Assembly (NCBI GenBank): GCA_032622095.1 | Contig: CP136067.1 | Span: 128,171,990 to 128,235,989 of the forward strand | DNA: 64,000 bases | Direction of reading: 5' to 3' | Source: Siphonodentalium dalli | Lineage: Eukaryota; Mollusca; Scaphopoda; Gadilida; Siphonodentaliidae | Shown here: one piece after another, positions 34,735 through 46,284 of the stretch | How the letters are laid out: every line of letters begins with the position of its first letter | Numbering within the stretch: the first letter of the stretch is position 1 | Made by a program: the position numbers and the translations under genes | Notes under the pieces: model-generated | Database searches by the model: none | What the model saw: the letters and a program-made list of their open reading frames with translations, nothing else | What the model was told of the DNA's origin: nothing

Positions 34735-35610
34735 TTATGGGCAAATTATGTGATAAAAACGCATTTAAGTCATGAAAAATACCCGATGTTTGGATACCAA
34801 ACAAAAACAGCCACTTTCACGTCAAATAACAGAAAAGAGCGTTCCGTGTTAGTCTATTCTTGATATGGTAGCAATAAAGAGCGTTTGTTTCACTTCTGTG
34901 CGAAAAATTGTAAACAACTGGAAAAGGGCGCTGACCATGGTAAGTATTTCTCAGAAAATATGAGGCCGGTATATCTAATTATATCAACATTTCGTGTATT
35001 TTGCAACCAATCGTATGCACCCTTCCAAATTACTTAATCAAAATCTGGAAGCTCGAATGAGACTTGTCCGTTTAAAATTAACAGACTATCATGACAGTAT
35101 ATAGATGTCTAATTTCATTAGCTCAATTATATGGGTGAGCATGATTATATATGAGCCAGTATACCCCACATTACTTTCAATATGCTGTCTGCCACTCGTG
35201 AAGGTACCTAATCTTCTGTTATACCAGATAGCTATACTCGTATTTCTTAATATACCTTTTGGATTATGTATATAATATACGCTACAGTAAGTATCTGGTT
35301 TAAAACGTCTGATATATACACAAAATTATATTCGGATCAAATTGCAGAAATCGTTGAAATAAATATTATGTAAAGAACCGTAACAGCCATGGTTGCCTTT
35401 AAATAGAACCGTAACATGAATAAGGAGGCTAATGCTCCAAATTACCAACCCACATAGGGATATTTCCTCAGCAATTTTACAGAAGAATAACACAGCTATA
35501 CGTTATATTCAGTGATCGTCTTCAGAATGCGTTTCACGGTCGATATGCCACCGAAAATAAAGGAATTACGTTTACATGGCTTGATTTTCTGTTATTACAG
35601 TACATGTTGA
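34735..35610 (+). repeat. Repeat R, copy 2 (uninterrupted)
   Basis: It runs from TCATGAAAAATACCCGATG through GAGCGTTCCGTGTTAGTC, CGCACAGAAGTG-type blocks (inverted relative to copy 1) and CCTAATCTTCTGTTATA to TGGCTTGATTTTCTG near 35590. It gives the empty target site for LINE C, near 35185 (ACTTTCAATATG). Confidence 0.87.
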
Positions 35611-35699
35611 TAATTCACTCACTTTTTCTCACCGACAGACAAACCACAATTTATTTTGTCCAAAATGATTTGTTCATATTCAATTTTTCATACTCATAA
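35611..35699. other. Junction between repeat R and LINE D
   Basis: AT-rich, about 90 bases. The 5' end of LINE D is not sharply defined here. Confidence 0.4.
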
Positions 35700-36845
35700 G
35701 TAATTGTTGATGAAAAATATGCCATATTATTTCATGACGAATTCATTGAATTCACAGACAGAATTATCTCTCAGTACTAAATGTAAATTGTTTGACAAAT
35801 TAATAATGCCTATTCTGTTGTATGGTTGCGAAATATGGGCTGCTGAGTTGAAATTTCCGTTTGTTGATAACTACCCTCTTGAGCAGACACATTTAAAGTT
35901 CTGTAAAAATATACTACAACTCAATATAAAAGCGTCAAATCATGCTTCGAGGGCTGAAATAGGTCGATACCCCATAGCAATCAATGCCATCGGAAATATG
36001 TTCAAATATCTAAATAAACTTCGTTTTGCACAACCGGGAAATATAATACATGTTTCTTTCACAGAATCTATATTATGTAATCTTCCAACGTGGGACACAC
36101 ATCTTGCGAAAAGCGGTATCAATATATCACAGTCTAATAAAACGATAGGATTCACCGACAAACTTATAATTGAGAGACTAAAATCAGAACATGTAAATTA
36201 TTTAAAAAAAGATATATTCGATGACGACAAAATGAATGGTGCTAATAAACTACGCACATATAGTTCAACGTTCAAAGACAAATATGAAATAAGACCATAC
36301 ATCAAACACGTCCGATCAACAACAGCAAGAGAAATGTTCACCCGACTGCGTATTAGCAATCATATATTAGCTATAGAAAAAGGCCGACACACACAGCCAA
36401 ATACGTTATTAAAAGACAGAATGTTTCTCATGTGGGGAAAAAGTTTAAACTGAAAAACATTTCATAATGGAATGCAGTGCGTACACCGACTTCAGGAAAT
36501 AATTATTTGATGTTGCTACATGTAGCACTAATAACATACATTTTACAAATATGAACGATGATGATAAATTCATTTTTATAATTAAAAATGAAGACAAAGT
36601 AATTATGAATTCCGAGTGCAACATGATCCGGTTATTCTTCCAAAGGAGAACAAATATAAATATGGGGAAATGAAAATTATGGGAAATTTATATTTAATTA
36701 AGAATCGTATGTAGGATATAGTTATAGGTTTGTTTACTGTTATATGTACATATATTATGTATTATGTTTAATTTACTTGTACTTTATGTTATTTGCAACT
36801 GCCTGCACTGGTGTATTGCAATAAACTATATTATCTTATCTTATG
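35700..36845 (+). mobile_element. LINE D: 3' fragment, same family as LINE A
   Basis: A plus-strand LINE copy truncated inside the reverse-transcriptase thumb. It has the C-terminal coding region, a 3' UTR and a TATCTTATCTTATGG tail at 36830-36845. The 3' UTR contains TTGCAACTGCC and ATTGCAATAAAC, matching LINE A's TTGCAACTGCCCATTG and TTGCAATTATTG. Immediately downstream the zinc-finger array begins. The last ~40 bases of this LINE reappear at 38347, 39875 and 41331 inside that array. Confidence 0.88.
35704..36675 (+). pseudogene. Reverse-transcriptase C-terminus of LINE D
   Basis: The 249-codon frame 35704-36453 carries KLFDKLIMPILLYGCEIWAA, EQTHLKFCKNILQLNIKAS, KSEHVNYLKKDIFDDDK and RTTARE-like MFTRLRISNH. 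The blocks before MFTRLRISNH align with LINE A; the tail of the frame corresponds to the frame-broken end of LINE A. After its stop, other frames continue the family pattern: NDDDKFIFIIKNEDK and NMIRLFFQRRTN near 36555-36665 correspond to LNDADKLAMIM and IVRLFFLRRNN of LINE A. The catalytic palm is absent because of 5' truncation. Confidence 0.87.
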
Positions 36846-38346
36846 GAGTTTGCAATATGTTACAACTCAGAAGGTTATCCGAGCGGGCAAACCATTCTCA
36901 CAGACATCACACACATAACGGTGGGAGACAGTGTGTGATCTCTTATTACTCACCATGTTATCTGAGCAGTCAAACCATTTCTCACAGACATCACACACAT
37001 AAGGATGGGAGACCGTGTGGGATCTCTTATAACTCGCCAGGTTACCCGAGCGGGCAAACCATGCTCACATACATCACACACACAAGGGTGTGAGACCGTG
37101 TGGAATCCGTTATAAGACACCAGGTTATCCGATCGGTCAAATCAATTCTCACAGACATCACGCACATAAGGGCGGGAGACCGTGTGGGATCTCATATAAC
37201 TCACCAGGTTATCCGAGCGGGCGAACCAATTCTCACAGACATCACACACATAAGGGCGGGAGACCGTGTAGAATCTCTTATAATCCACAATGTTATCGAG
37301 GGGGCAAACCATTCTCACAGATATCACACACATAAGGGCGGGAGACCGTGTAGGATCTCTTATAACTCACAAGGTTATCCGAGCGGTCAAACCATTTCTC
37401 ACAGACATCACACACATATGGGCGGGAGACCATGTGGAATCTGTTATAACTCGACAGGTCATCTGAGCGGTCAAACCATTTCTCACAGACATCACACACA
37501 TAATGGTGGGAGACAGTGTGGAATCTCTTATAACTCACCAGGTTATCCGAGCGGGCAAACCATTCTCACAGACATCACACACATAAGGGCGGGAGACCGT
37601 GTAGGGTCTCTTATAACTCACCAGGTTATCCGAGCGGGCAAACCATTATCACAGACATCACACACATAAGGGCGGGAGACAGTGTAGGATCTCTTATAAC
37701 TCACAAGGTTATCCGAGCGGTCAAACCATTTCTCACAGACATCACACACATAAGGGTGTGAGACCGTTATAACTGACCAGGTTTATCCGATCGGGCAAAC
37801 CATTATCACAGACATCACACACACACAAGGGCGGGAGACCGTGTGAGATCTCTTATAACTCACAAGGTTATCCGAGCGGGCGAACCATTTCTCAGAGACA
37901 TCACACACATAATGGTGGGAGACCGTGTGGGATCTCTTATAACTCACCAGGTTATCTGAGCGGGCAAACCATTCTCACAGACATCACACACAAAAGGGCG
38001 AGAGACCGTGTGGGATCTCGTATAACTCACCAGGTTATCCGAGCGGGCAAACCATTCTCACAGACATCACACACATAAGGGCGTGAGACCGTGCGGGATC
38101 TCTTATAACTCACAAGGTTATCTGAGCGGTCAAACCATTTCTCATAGACATCTCACACATAAGGGTGCGATACCGAGTGTAATCTCTTAAAAATCAACAG
38201 GTTATCCGAGCGGGCAAACCATTCTCACAAACATCACACACATAAGGGTGGGAGACCGTGTGGAATCTATTATAACTCACCAGGTTATCCGAGCGGGCAA
38301 ACCATTCTCAGAGACATCTCACACATAAGGGCGGAAGACAGTGTCT
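36815..38346. repeat. Higher-order unit 1 of the finger array (~1,532 bp)
   Basis: It starts at ATTGCAATAAACTATATTATC, the end of LINE D itself, and runs through about 17 finger units to the next LINE-tail copy at 38347. Irregular landmarks recur in each higher-order unit at matching offsets: GACCAGGTTTATCCGATCG (37776, 39301, 40760) and TAATCTCTTAAAAATCAACAGG (38181, 39709, 41164). Confidence 0.88.
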
Positions 38347-39874
38347 ATTGCAATAAACTATCTTATGGAGTTTGGAATATGTTATAATCAGAAGGTAATC
38401 CGAGCGGGCAAACCATTCTCACAGACATCACTCACATAAGGGTGGGATACCGTGTGGGATCTATTATAACTCACAAGGTTATCCGAGCGGGCAAACACTT
38501 CTCACATACATCACACACATAAGGGCGGGAGACCGCGTTGGATCTCTTATAACTCACCAGGTTATCCGAGCGGGCAAACCATTCTCACAGACATCACACA
38601 CATAAGGGCGGGATACCGAGGGATCTCTTATAACTCATCAGGTTATCCGAGCGGTCAAATCATTTCTCACAGACATCACGCACATAAGGGCGGGAGACCG
38701 TGTGGGATCTCATATAACTCACCAGGTTATCCGAGCGGGCGAACCATTTCTCACAGACATCACACACATAAGGGCGAGATACCGTGTAGAATCTCTTATA
38801 ATTCACAATGTTATCCGAGGGGGCAAACCATTCTCACATATATCACACACATAAGGGCGGGAGACCGTGTAGGATCTCTTATAACTCACAAGGTTATCCG
38901 AGCGGTCAAACCATTTCTCACAGACATCACACACATATGGGCGGGACACCATGTGGAATCTGTTATAACTCGACAGGTCATCTGAGTGGTCAAACCATTT
39001 CTCACAGACATCACACACATAATGGTGGGAGACAGTGTGCAATCTCTTATAACTCACCAGGTTATCCGAGCGGGCAAACCATTCTCACAGACATCACACA
39101 CATAAGGGCGGGAGACCGTGTAGGGTCTCTTATAACTCACCAGGTTATCCGAGCGGGCAAACCATTATCACATACATCACACACATAAGGGCGGGAGACA
39201 GTGTAGGATCTCTTATAACTCACAAGGTTATCCGAGCGGTCAAACCATTTCTCACAGACATCACACACATAAGGGTGTGAGACCGTGTGGAATCTGTTAT
39301 AACTGACCAGGTTTATCCGATCGGGCAAACCATTATCACAGACATCACACACACAAGGGCGGGAGACCGTGTGGGATCTCTTATAACTCACAAGGTTATC
39401 CGAGCGGGCGAACCATTTCTCAGAGACATCACACACATAATGGTGGGAGACCGTGTGGGATCTCTTATAACTCACCAGGTTATCTGAGCGGGCAAACCAT
39501 TCTCACAGACATCACACACAAAAGGGCGAGAGACCGTGTGGGATCTCTTATAACTCACCAGGTTATCCGAGCGGGCAAACCATTCTCACAGACATCACAC
39601 ACATAAGGGCGGGAGACCGTGCGGGATCTCTTATAACTCACAAGGTTATCTGAGCGGTCAAACCATTTATCATAGACATCTCACACATAAGGGTGCGATA
39701 CCGAGTGTAATCTCTTAAAAATCAACAGGTTATCCGAGCGGGCAAACCATTCTCACAAACATCACACACATAAGGGTGGGAGACCGTGTGGAATCTATTA
39801 TAACTCACCAGGTTATCCGAGCGGGCAAACCATTCTCAGAGACATCTCACACATAAGGGCGGAAGACAGTGTCT
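38347..39874. repeat. Higher-order unit 2 (~1,528 bp)
   Basis: The boundary sequence is GACAGTGT / CTATTGCAATAAACTATC followed by TTATGGAGTTTGGAATATG, i.e. finger DNA fused to the LINE tail. The TATCT tail repeat is shorter here than in units 3 and 4. The order of finger variants matches unit 1. Confidence 0.88.
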
Positions 39875-41330
39875 ATTGCAATAAACTATCTTATCTTATC
39901 TTATGGAGTTTGGAATATGTTATAATCAGAAGGTTATCCGAGCGGGCAAACACTTCTCACATACATCACACACATAAGGGCGGGAGACCGCGTAGGATCT
40001 CTTATAACTCACCAGGTTATCCGAGCGGGCAAACCATTCTCACAGACATCACACACATAAGGGCGGGCGACCGAGGGATCTCTTATAACTCATCAGGTTA
40101 TCCGAGCGGTCAAATCATTTCTCACAGACATCACGCACATAAGGGCGGGAGACCGTGTGGGATCTCATATAACTCACCAGGTTATCCGAGCGGGCGAACC
40201 ATTTCTCACAGACATCACACACATAAGGGCGGGAGACCGTGTAGAATCTCTTATAATTCACAATGTTATCAGAGGGGGCAAACCATTCTCACAGATATCA
40301 CACACATAAGGGCGGGAGACCGTGTAGGATCTCTTATAACTCACAAGGTTATCCGAGCGGTAAACCATTTCTCACAGACATCACACACATATGGGCGGGA
40401 GATATTGTGGAATCTGTTATAACTCGACAGGTCATCTCTGAGTGGTCAAACCATTTCTCACAGACATCACACACATAATGGTGGGAGACAGTGTAGAATC
40501 TCTTATAACTCACCAGGTTATCCGAGCGGGCAAACCATTCTCACAGACATCACACACATAAGGGCGGGATACCGTGTAGGGTCTCTTATAACTCACCAGG
40601 TTATCCGAGCGGGCAAACCATTATCACATACATCACACACATAAGGGCGGGAGACAGTGTAGGATCTCTTATAACTCACAAGGTTATCCGAGCGGTCAAA
40701 CCATTTCTCACAGACATCACTCACATAAGGGTGTGAGACCGTGTGGAATCTGTTATAACTGACCAGGTTTATCCGATCGGCCAAACCATTATCACATACA
40801 TCACACACATAAGGGCGGGAGACCGTGTGGGATCTCTTATAACTCACAAGGTTATCCGAGCGGGCGAACCATTTCTCAGAGACATCACACACATAAGGAT
40901 GGGAGACCGTGTGGGATCTCTTATACCTCACCAGGTTATCTGAGCGGGCAAACCATTATCACATACATCACACACAAAAGGACGAGAGACCGTGTGAGAT
41001 CTCTTATAACTCACCAGGTTATCCGAGCGGGCAAACCATTCTCACAGACATCACACACATAAGGGCGGGAGACCGTGTGGGATCTCTTATAACTCACAAG
41101 GTTATCTGAGCGGTCAAACCATTTCTCATAGACATCTCACACATAAGGGTGGGAGACCGTGTGTAATCTCTTAAAAATCAACAGGTTATCCGAGCGGGCA
41201 AACCATTCTCACAAACATCACACACATAAGGGTGGGAGACCGTGTGGAATCTATTATAACTCACCAGGTTATCCGAGCGGGCAAACCATTCTCAGAGACA
41301 TCTCACACATAAGGGCGGAAGACAGTGTAT
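39875..41330. repeat. Higher-order unit 3 (~1,456 bp)
   Basis: Same boundary and landmarks as unit 2, but about 70 bases shorter, close to one finger unit. That fits loss of one 84-bp unit plus small indels. The tail reads CTATCTTATCTTATCTTATGG. Confidence 0.87.
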
Positions 41331-41950
41331 ATTGCAATAAACTATCTTATCTTATCTTATGGAGTTTGGAATATGTTATAATCAGAATGTTATCCGAGCG
41401 GGCAAATCATTCTCACATACATCACACATAAGGGTGAGAGACCGTGTGGAATCTGTTATAACTCACCAGGTTATCCGAGCGGGCAAATCATCTCACAGAC
41501 ATCACACACATACGGGTGGGAGACCGTGTGGGATCTATTGTAACTCACAAGGTTATCCGAGCGGGCAAACCGTTCTCACAGACATCACACACATAAGGGC
41601 GGGAGACCGCGTGGGATCTCTTATAACTCACCAGGTTATCCGAGCGGGCAAACCATTCTCACAGACATCACACATATAAGGGCGGGAGACCGAGGGATCT
41701 CTTATAACTCACCAGGTTATCCGAGCGGGCAAACCATTCTCACAGACATCACTCACATAAGGGTGGGAGACCGTGTGGGATATATTATAACTCACCAGGT
41801 TATCCGAGCGGGCAAACCAATCTCACAGACATCACACACAGAAGGGTGGGAGACCGTGTGGGATCACCTATAACTCACCAGGTTATCTGAGCGGGCAAAC
41901 CATTTTCACATACATCACACTAAAATGGACGTCCCTCAGTATGGACTTCG
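41331..41950. repeat. Partial higher-order unit 4 and end of the array
   Basis: It opens with a fourth LINE-tail copy (ATTGCAATAAACTATCTTATC) and about seven fingers. It then passes into a diverged finger (CATCACACTAAAATGGACGTC) at about 41915. The homogenised array ends here. Confidence 0.85.
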
Positions 41951-42120
41951 ATGAAACGTCAGATTCCCGACTACAGATTGTCCTCACATGTGACATATTT
42001 CGGAATATGCTCATCCATTTGTCACCTCCAAAGTTCTCAACTCCCAATCTAAGATACTGAAACTACTCATGTTTACTCCAGGGACAGAATAAAACAAGAG
42101 GTGTGCATTCGAGTGCTAGC
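41951..42120 (-). pseudogene. Diverged finger remnant at the array edge
   Basis: On the minus strand at about 41945-42000 a frame reads SVVGNLTFHRSPY, followed after a stop by GTSIL. This matches the helix, histidine and linker of a C2H2 finger, but the cysteine half is disrupted. Here the first ligand histidine is kept (TFHRS), unlike in the amplified units. Confidence 0.5.
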
Positions 42121-42900
42121 ATACCCCCACTGCGGCAAATTCAACCCGCATTATCCGTAAAAAAAAGATTTTTAACTTTAAAGGAAAATTCGGACTAATA
42201 ATATCGATATGTGGGTAACAATACTCTGAAGTTTCAAATATCTATGATCAAAACTGTAGGAGGAGCTTATTACACCATGAAGATACCCTCATACAGAAAA
42301 ACAGAAAATTATTTTTAAAAATTCAAAGGCCCATAACTTTGGGAAAAATCATTGGATCAAACTCAAATTCGAACTTGACCTGTATTTTGATATGAACGAC
42401 CCACAAAAAAAAGAATTTCCAATTAAACAATCCTAACTTGAGTTATCATCCGGAAACCAAAGAAAAAAAGTAGAAAATTGAATTTTCTAAGTAAAAAAAA
42501 GACCATAACTCTAGAAAAAAATCATCGGACTCAACCTGTTTCTTGATATGACTGATCTACAAAACAACGGTATTTGCAATTAAAGGATCCAAACTTGAGA
42601 TATCATCCGGAAACCGAAAAAGTGAGAAACTTCTAAAAACAATAAGTCGAAAATGAGATGTAACTTAAAAAAAAAAAGTCGGACCGAACCGCAATTACCA
42701 TCACACAGAGAGGCAGTCCTAATGAGATTGCATACAAAAATTTATTGAAATCGGTTCATAGTTGTTCGAGTTATGAGGTCGGACGGACGGACGGACGGAC
42801 ACACGGACGCTAAGACACACGGAGGGAGAAAGTGTGACGGACAGACGCAGTCAATCCAGTATACCCCTCATTTTCTTCGAAAGTGGGGATATAAAAACAT
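42121..42900. repeat. Dispersed repeat with GGAC microsatellite
   Basis: It contains GGACGGACGGACGGACGGAC at about 42780. It ends CCCTCATTTTCTTCGAAAGTGGGGATATAA. Phrases CCATAACTTTGGGAAAAATCAT/ CCATAACTCTAGAAAAAAATCAT and ATCATCCGGAAACCRAA each occur twice, so it has an internal duplication of about 140-160 bp. The GGAC run plus a downstream GGGGATA block recurs in shorter form at 43645-43700. No coding. Confidence 0.65.
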
Positions 42901-43079
42901 ATTTCTTTTATGCTGACTCCGAATTAAATGCAGCGATTTGAATTCAGACAAATTTCGATTTGTAATACCAAGCAGCCCTGAATGTAGTGTAGCAAGCAGT
43001 CGCAGACGACGGTATCCCCCGCCGAATTGTGCAGTTGGGGAAGTACATTCTCAATAATGTTTGCGTTCTCAGTATGTGC

Positions 43080-43640
43080 TAAACAAGAGGTGGGATTTTG
43101 TCAAAAGCCTGGCTTGCGAACTCATTTTAGGTGCTGACATTTATGGAAATTAGCCATGTGACATCGTCCATTTGCACCAATAACTCTGCTGAAATATCCG
43201 GCCGGACCTGGTTTGCGAACTCGTTCTAGATACTGGTCATGTGAACTCATATACCAAAAATCTTTGAAATCCGTTGACATTTGTCGATATGAGCACTGTG
43301 ACGTCGTCCATTTGAACACAAAAATATAAACAAAGTCCAATAACTCTGAAGAAAATATCCGGCCGGACCTGGTTTACGATCTCGTTCTAGATACTGGTCA
43401 TGTAAACTCATATACCAAAAATCTTTGAAATCCGTTGACATTTGTGGAAATGAGCCCTGTGACGTCGTCTATTTGCTATTTGGTAAATTCGACAAAAATT
43501 ATAAACAATGTCCAATAACTCCGGTAAAAATATCCGGCCGGACCTGGCTTGCGAACTCATTCTATGTAATGGTCAGGTGAACTCATATTCCACAAATCTT
43601 TTAAATCCGTTGACATTTGTTCAAGTTATGACTCTTAAAA
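43080..43640. repeat. ~165-170-bp tandem repeat, about 3.5 copies
   Basis: TATCCGGCCGGACCTGG occurs at about 43194, 43358 and 43531. Each is followed by TTGCGAACTCRTTCTA, GGTCATGTGAACTCATATACCA, AAATCTTTGAAATCCGTTGACATTTGT and GTGACGTCGTCCATTTG. The frames at 43122-43441 (minus) are translations of this repeat. Confidence 0.85.
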
Positions 43641-43735
43641 ATTCGGGACGGACGGGCGGAACCCATTCCTATATCCCCCGCAAATTTTCAATTTGGCGAG
43701 GGATGATAACTATTGCTATGTTATATGTTTATGAA

Positions 43736-43866
43736 TATGAATACGGACACTTCCCAGTGTAAATCATGCTGTTCCTCAGATTATCCAAGTTAGCGAACGA
43801 TTGTTCACAGACATCACACTGAAATGGACGGGTCTCAATGTGAACATGTGATGTGACCGATTTTAT
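43736..43866 (-). pseudogene. Degenerate C2H2 finger
   Basis: Minus-strand frame with HIETRPFQCDVCEQSFANLD, then NLRNSMIYTGKCPYS. Both cysteines and the linker are present, but both histidine positions are lost (serine and tyrosine). It belongs to the same gene as the 36.8-42 kb array and the fingers at 46.3 and 47.4 kb. Confidence 0.7.
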
Positions 43867-44342
43867 GCTTTGTTACATATATCACAACGATAAGAACTCT
43901 TCTGACTGATCTTAAATATAAATTGTTGGTCTAAATTTTTAGAATAGAATATAATTTAATACCAAACTGGACCCCAAGGCGTATAATATAATGTATAATC
44001 AAACACATATACACAGATAAACGCACTGCAAATGTCAAAATAACATGCATAATATGCTAATACAAGAAATGTTAATAAATCAGAAGGACGGATACTAGAA
44101 TGGATACAAAGCAGTTGTCTTGAGAGGGAAATGTATGCCTGCCTAATTATTATGAAGAGAAGAAAACAAATATAAATAAAGCTGACATTTTTGGGATCAG
44201 AGAGATTTTCATGTAGCTAAATTGAATATAGTTTAAGTAATCGATTACATCACGGTGCATTAAGATAAGACAGATTCCCAATCAGACAAGTGCTAAGCCA
44301 TGAGTTTTAACAAACTGTATAGGTTGGGATAAAGCAAAATAT
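43867..44342. other. Anonymous spacer
   Basis: No finger, frame or repeat recognised between the degenerate finger and the first TTAA MITE. Confidence 0.4.
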
Positions 44343-44346
44343 TTAA

Positions 44347-44866
44347 AGGTGGATTATCTCTTTGTAAACATGTATTATATAGTTACCGGGGTATAAAATA
44401 TTAGATCTGAATCGAAGACTCCTGTCCGGAAATGCTTCTATCGATTAATATTCATTTTATTTCGAATATTTTCTGGTCTAAAAAGGTGTGGTTGTTTAGC
44501 TAACGAACAATAGGGGTTACTGTTAACAGAGACCAGAAATTTGATGGTGTAATTTTGTCACAAATAAACATTAATTATACTCATTATCGCTTATAACTAT
44601 GGAATAAAACAATACAACCAATCAATCTGGGACATTTGACGTTCGGTGCGTAGCCATAGAAACAGCCTAATGCTCTCTATCGCTATATGGTATCACCCGA
44701 ATGGTCTGTTCTAAAGATAGACAAATGAACGGGCCCAATAAAATATTCGAAATAAAATCAATATTAATTGATAGAAGCCGTTCCGGACAGGGGTCTTCAT
44801 TTCATATTTATTATTTTATACCCACGCAACTATTTCAAATTTGTTATTTTAAGAGATAATCCATCT
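44347..44866. mobile_element. TTAA-flanked fold-back MITE, copy 1
   Basis: TTAA occurs at 44343-44346 and 44867-44870. Ends AGGTGGATTATCTCTT and AAGAGATAATCCATCT are inverted. Arms of about 125 bp pair imperfectly (GAATCGAAGACTCCTGTCCGG with its counterpart in the right arm, and ATCGATTAATATTCATTTTA). TTAA duplication suggests piggyBac-type mobilisation, although the terminus is not the usual CCC. Non-coding. Confidence 0.85.
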
Positions 44867-45116
44867 TTAAATAACACACTAATAAAACAGTAATATAGCT
44901 GTTACATGTACAGCAGATCTAAATTCTCAATTTGCATTGGCCACTAAAGTTTTGAATCATCACCAAGCCTTAGTTTTTGTAATATTTGGAAATTTTACTG
45001 AAATGAACCTGCCTCAGTTTTTCATAAAGAGTGCATTCCATAATGAAATGATGCTCGTTTTCTATTTTGCACCTATTTGCATATCCTCAAAGGTCTTGCT
45101 GGTTTTTTACTTTTAA

Positions 45117-45659
45117 AGGGGGATTATCTCTTTGTAAACATGCGTTATACAGTTACCGGGGCTTTAAATATTAGATACGAATCGAAGACTTCTGTCCGGA
45201 AATGTTTCTATCGATTAATATTGATTTTATTTCGAATATTTTCTGGTCTAAAAAGGTGTGGTCGTTTAGCTAACGAACAATAGTGGGTATTATTAACAGA
45301 GACCAGAAATGTTATTGTGTATTTTTGTCACAAATGAACGTTAATTAGACTCATTGTCGCTTATAACTATGCAAAAAAACAATACAGTCAATCAATCTGG
45401 GACATTTGACGTTCGGTGCGTAGCTATAGCAATAACCTAATGCCCTATTTCGCTATGTGGTATCGCGCGAATGGTCTGTTCTAAAAATAGACAAATACAG
45501 TGTCCCAATTAATCATCCCATTTCATAATAAAAAATATTCGTAATAAAATCAATATTAATTGATAGAAGCCTTTCCGGACAGGGGTCTTCAATTCATATT
45601 TATTATTTTATGCCCATGCAACTATTTCAAATTTGTTATTTAAAGAGATAATCCATCTT
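45117..45659. mobile_element. TTAA-flanked fold-back MITE, copy 2
   Basis: Same family and orientation as copy 1, with TTAA at 45113-45116 and 45660-45663. Shared internal blocks include GGTCTAAAAAGGTGTGG, TTTAGCTAACGAACAATA, TCAATCTGGGACATTTGACGTTCGGTGCGTAGC and CGAATGGTCTGTTCTAAA. The 68-codon frame at 45077-45283 lies over its left arm and is not a gene. Confidence 0.85.
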
Positions 45660-45731
45660 TTAAAAATGTACCCAGACCCCTGTGGTCATGCAATAGTTTT
45701 GCAAACAGTGAGTTTTGTAAAGAGATATTAA

Positions 45732-46256
45732 AGATGGTACTATCTCTTTGTAAACATGTGTTAGATAGTTACCATTGTATAACATATATTTGAATCGAAG
45801 ACCCCTCTCCGGAAATACTTCTATCGATTAATAATGATTATATTTCGAATATTTTCTGGTCTAAAAACGTGTGGTTGTTTAGCTAACGAACAACAGAGGT
45901 TATTATTGTTTACTGTTTATAAGGTGTAATTTTGTCAGAAATAAACATTAATTAGACTCATTATCGCTTATAACTATGGAATAAAGGAATATAAACAATC
46001 AATCTGGGATATTTGACGTTCATAGCACTCTAAGGGAACACCCCAATTATCTCTATCGCTATATGGTATCGCCTGAATGGTCTATTCTAACAATAGAACA
46101 ATAAAGTGTCCCATTTAATCATCTCATTCTATAATAAATCGAAATAAAATCAGTATAATTGATAGAAGCGTTTCCGAATATGGGTCTTCAATTCATATCT
46201 ATTATTATATACCCACGAAACTATTTCAAAATTGTTATATAAAGAGATAATCCATC
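45732..46256. mobile_element. TTAA-flanked fold-back MITE, copy 3
   Basis: TTAA at 45728-45731 and 46257-46260. It is more diverged than copies 1 and 2 (GTTACCATTGTATAACATA, an altered GACCCCTCTCCGG). It is probably the oldest insertion or a different subfamily. Confidence 0.83.
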
Positions 46257-46284
46257 TTAAAACTATACAGTACTAGATTTAATG

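Larger units (their letters stand above)
36850..41950 (-). pseudogene. Amplified degenerate C2H2 zinc-finger array
   Basis: About 60 tandem 84-bp units on the minus strand encode 28-residue fingers of the form CDVCEKWFDRSDNLVSYKRS-H-TVSRPYV. Cysteine spacing, the RSDNL recognition helix and the linker (TVSRPY for TGEKPY) are standard C2H2 features. The first zinc-ligand histidine is tyrosine in nearly all units (SYKRSH, SYNRFH), and in some the second is too (SYKRSYT). Frames stay open for at most four fingers (37293-37538, 38803-39057, 39137-39475, 40593-40931). They are broken by 1-3-base indels such as ACCGAGGGATC. The array probably derives from one finger of the gene whose less decayed fingers lie at 43.8, 46.4 and 47.4 kb. 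Loss of zinc ligands points to a pseudogene or satellite-like expansion. Confidence 0.88.

Noticed and set aside
36850..41950. Regular 84-bp repeats resembling a CRISPR array or DNA satellite without coding origin
   Set aside because: Units are too long and lack unique spacers, and the minus strand translates as C2H2 fingers with linker, so coding origin is clear. The genome is animal.
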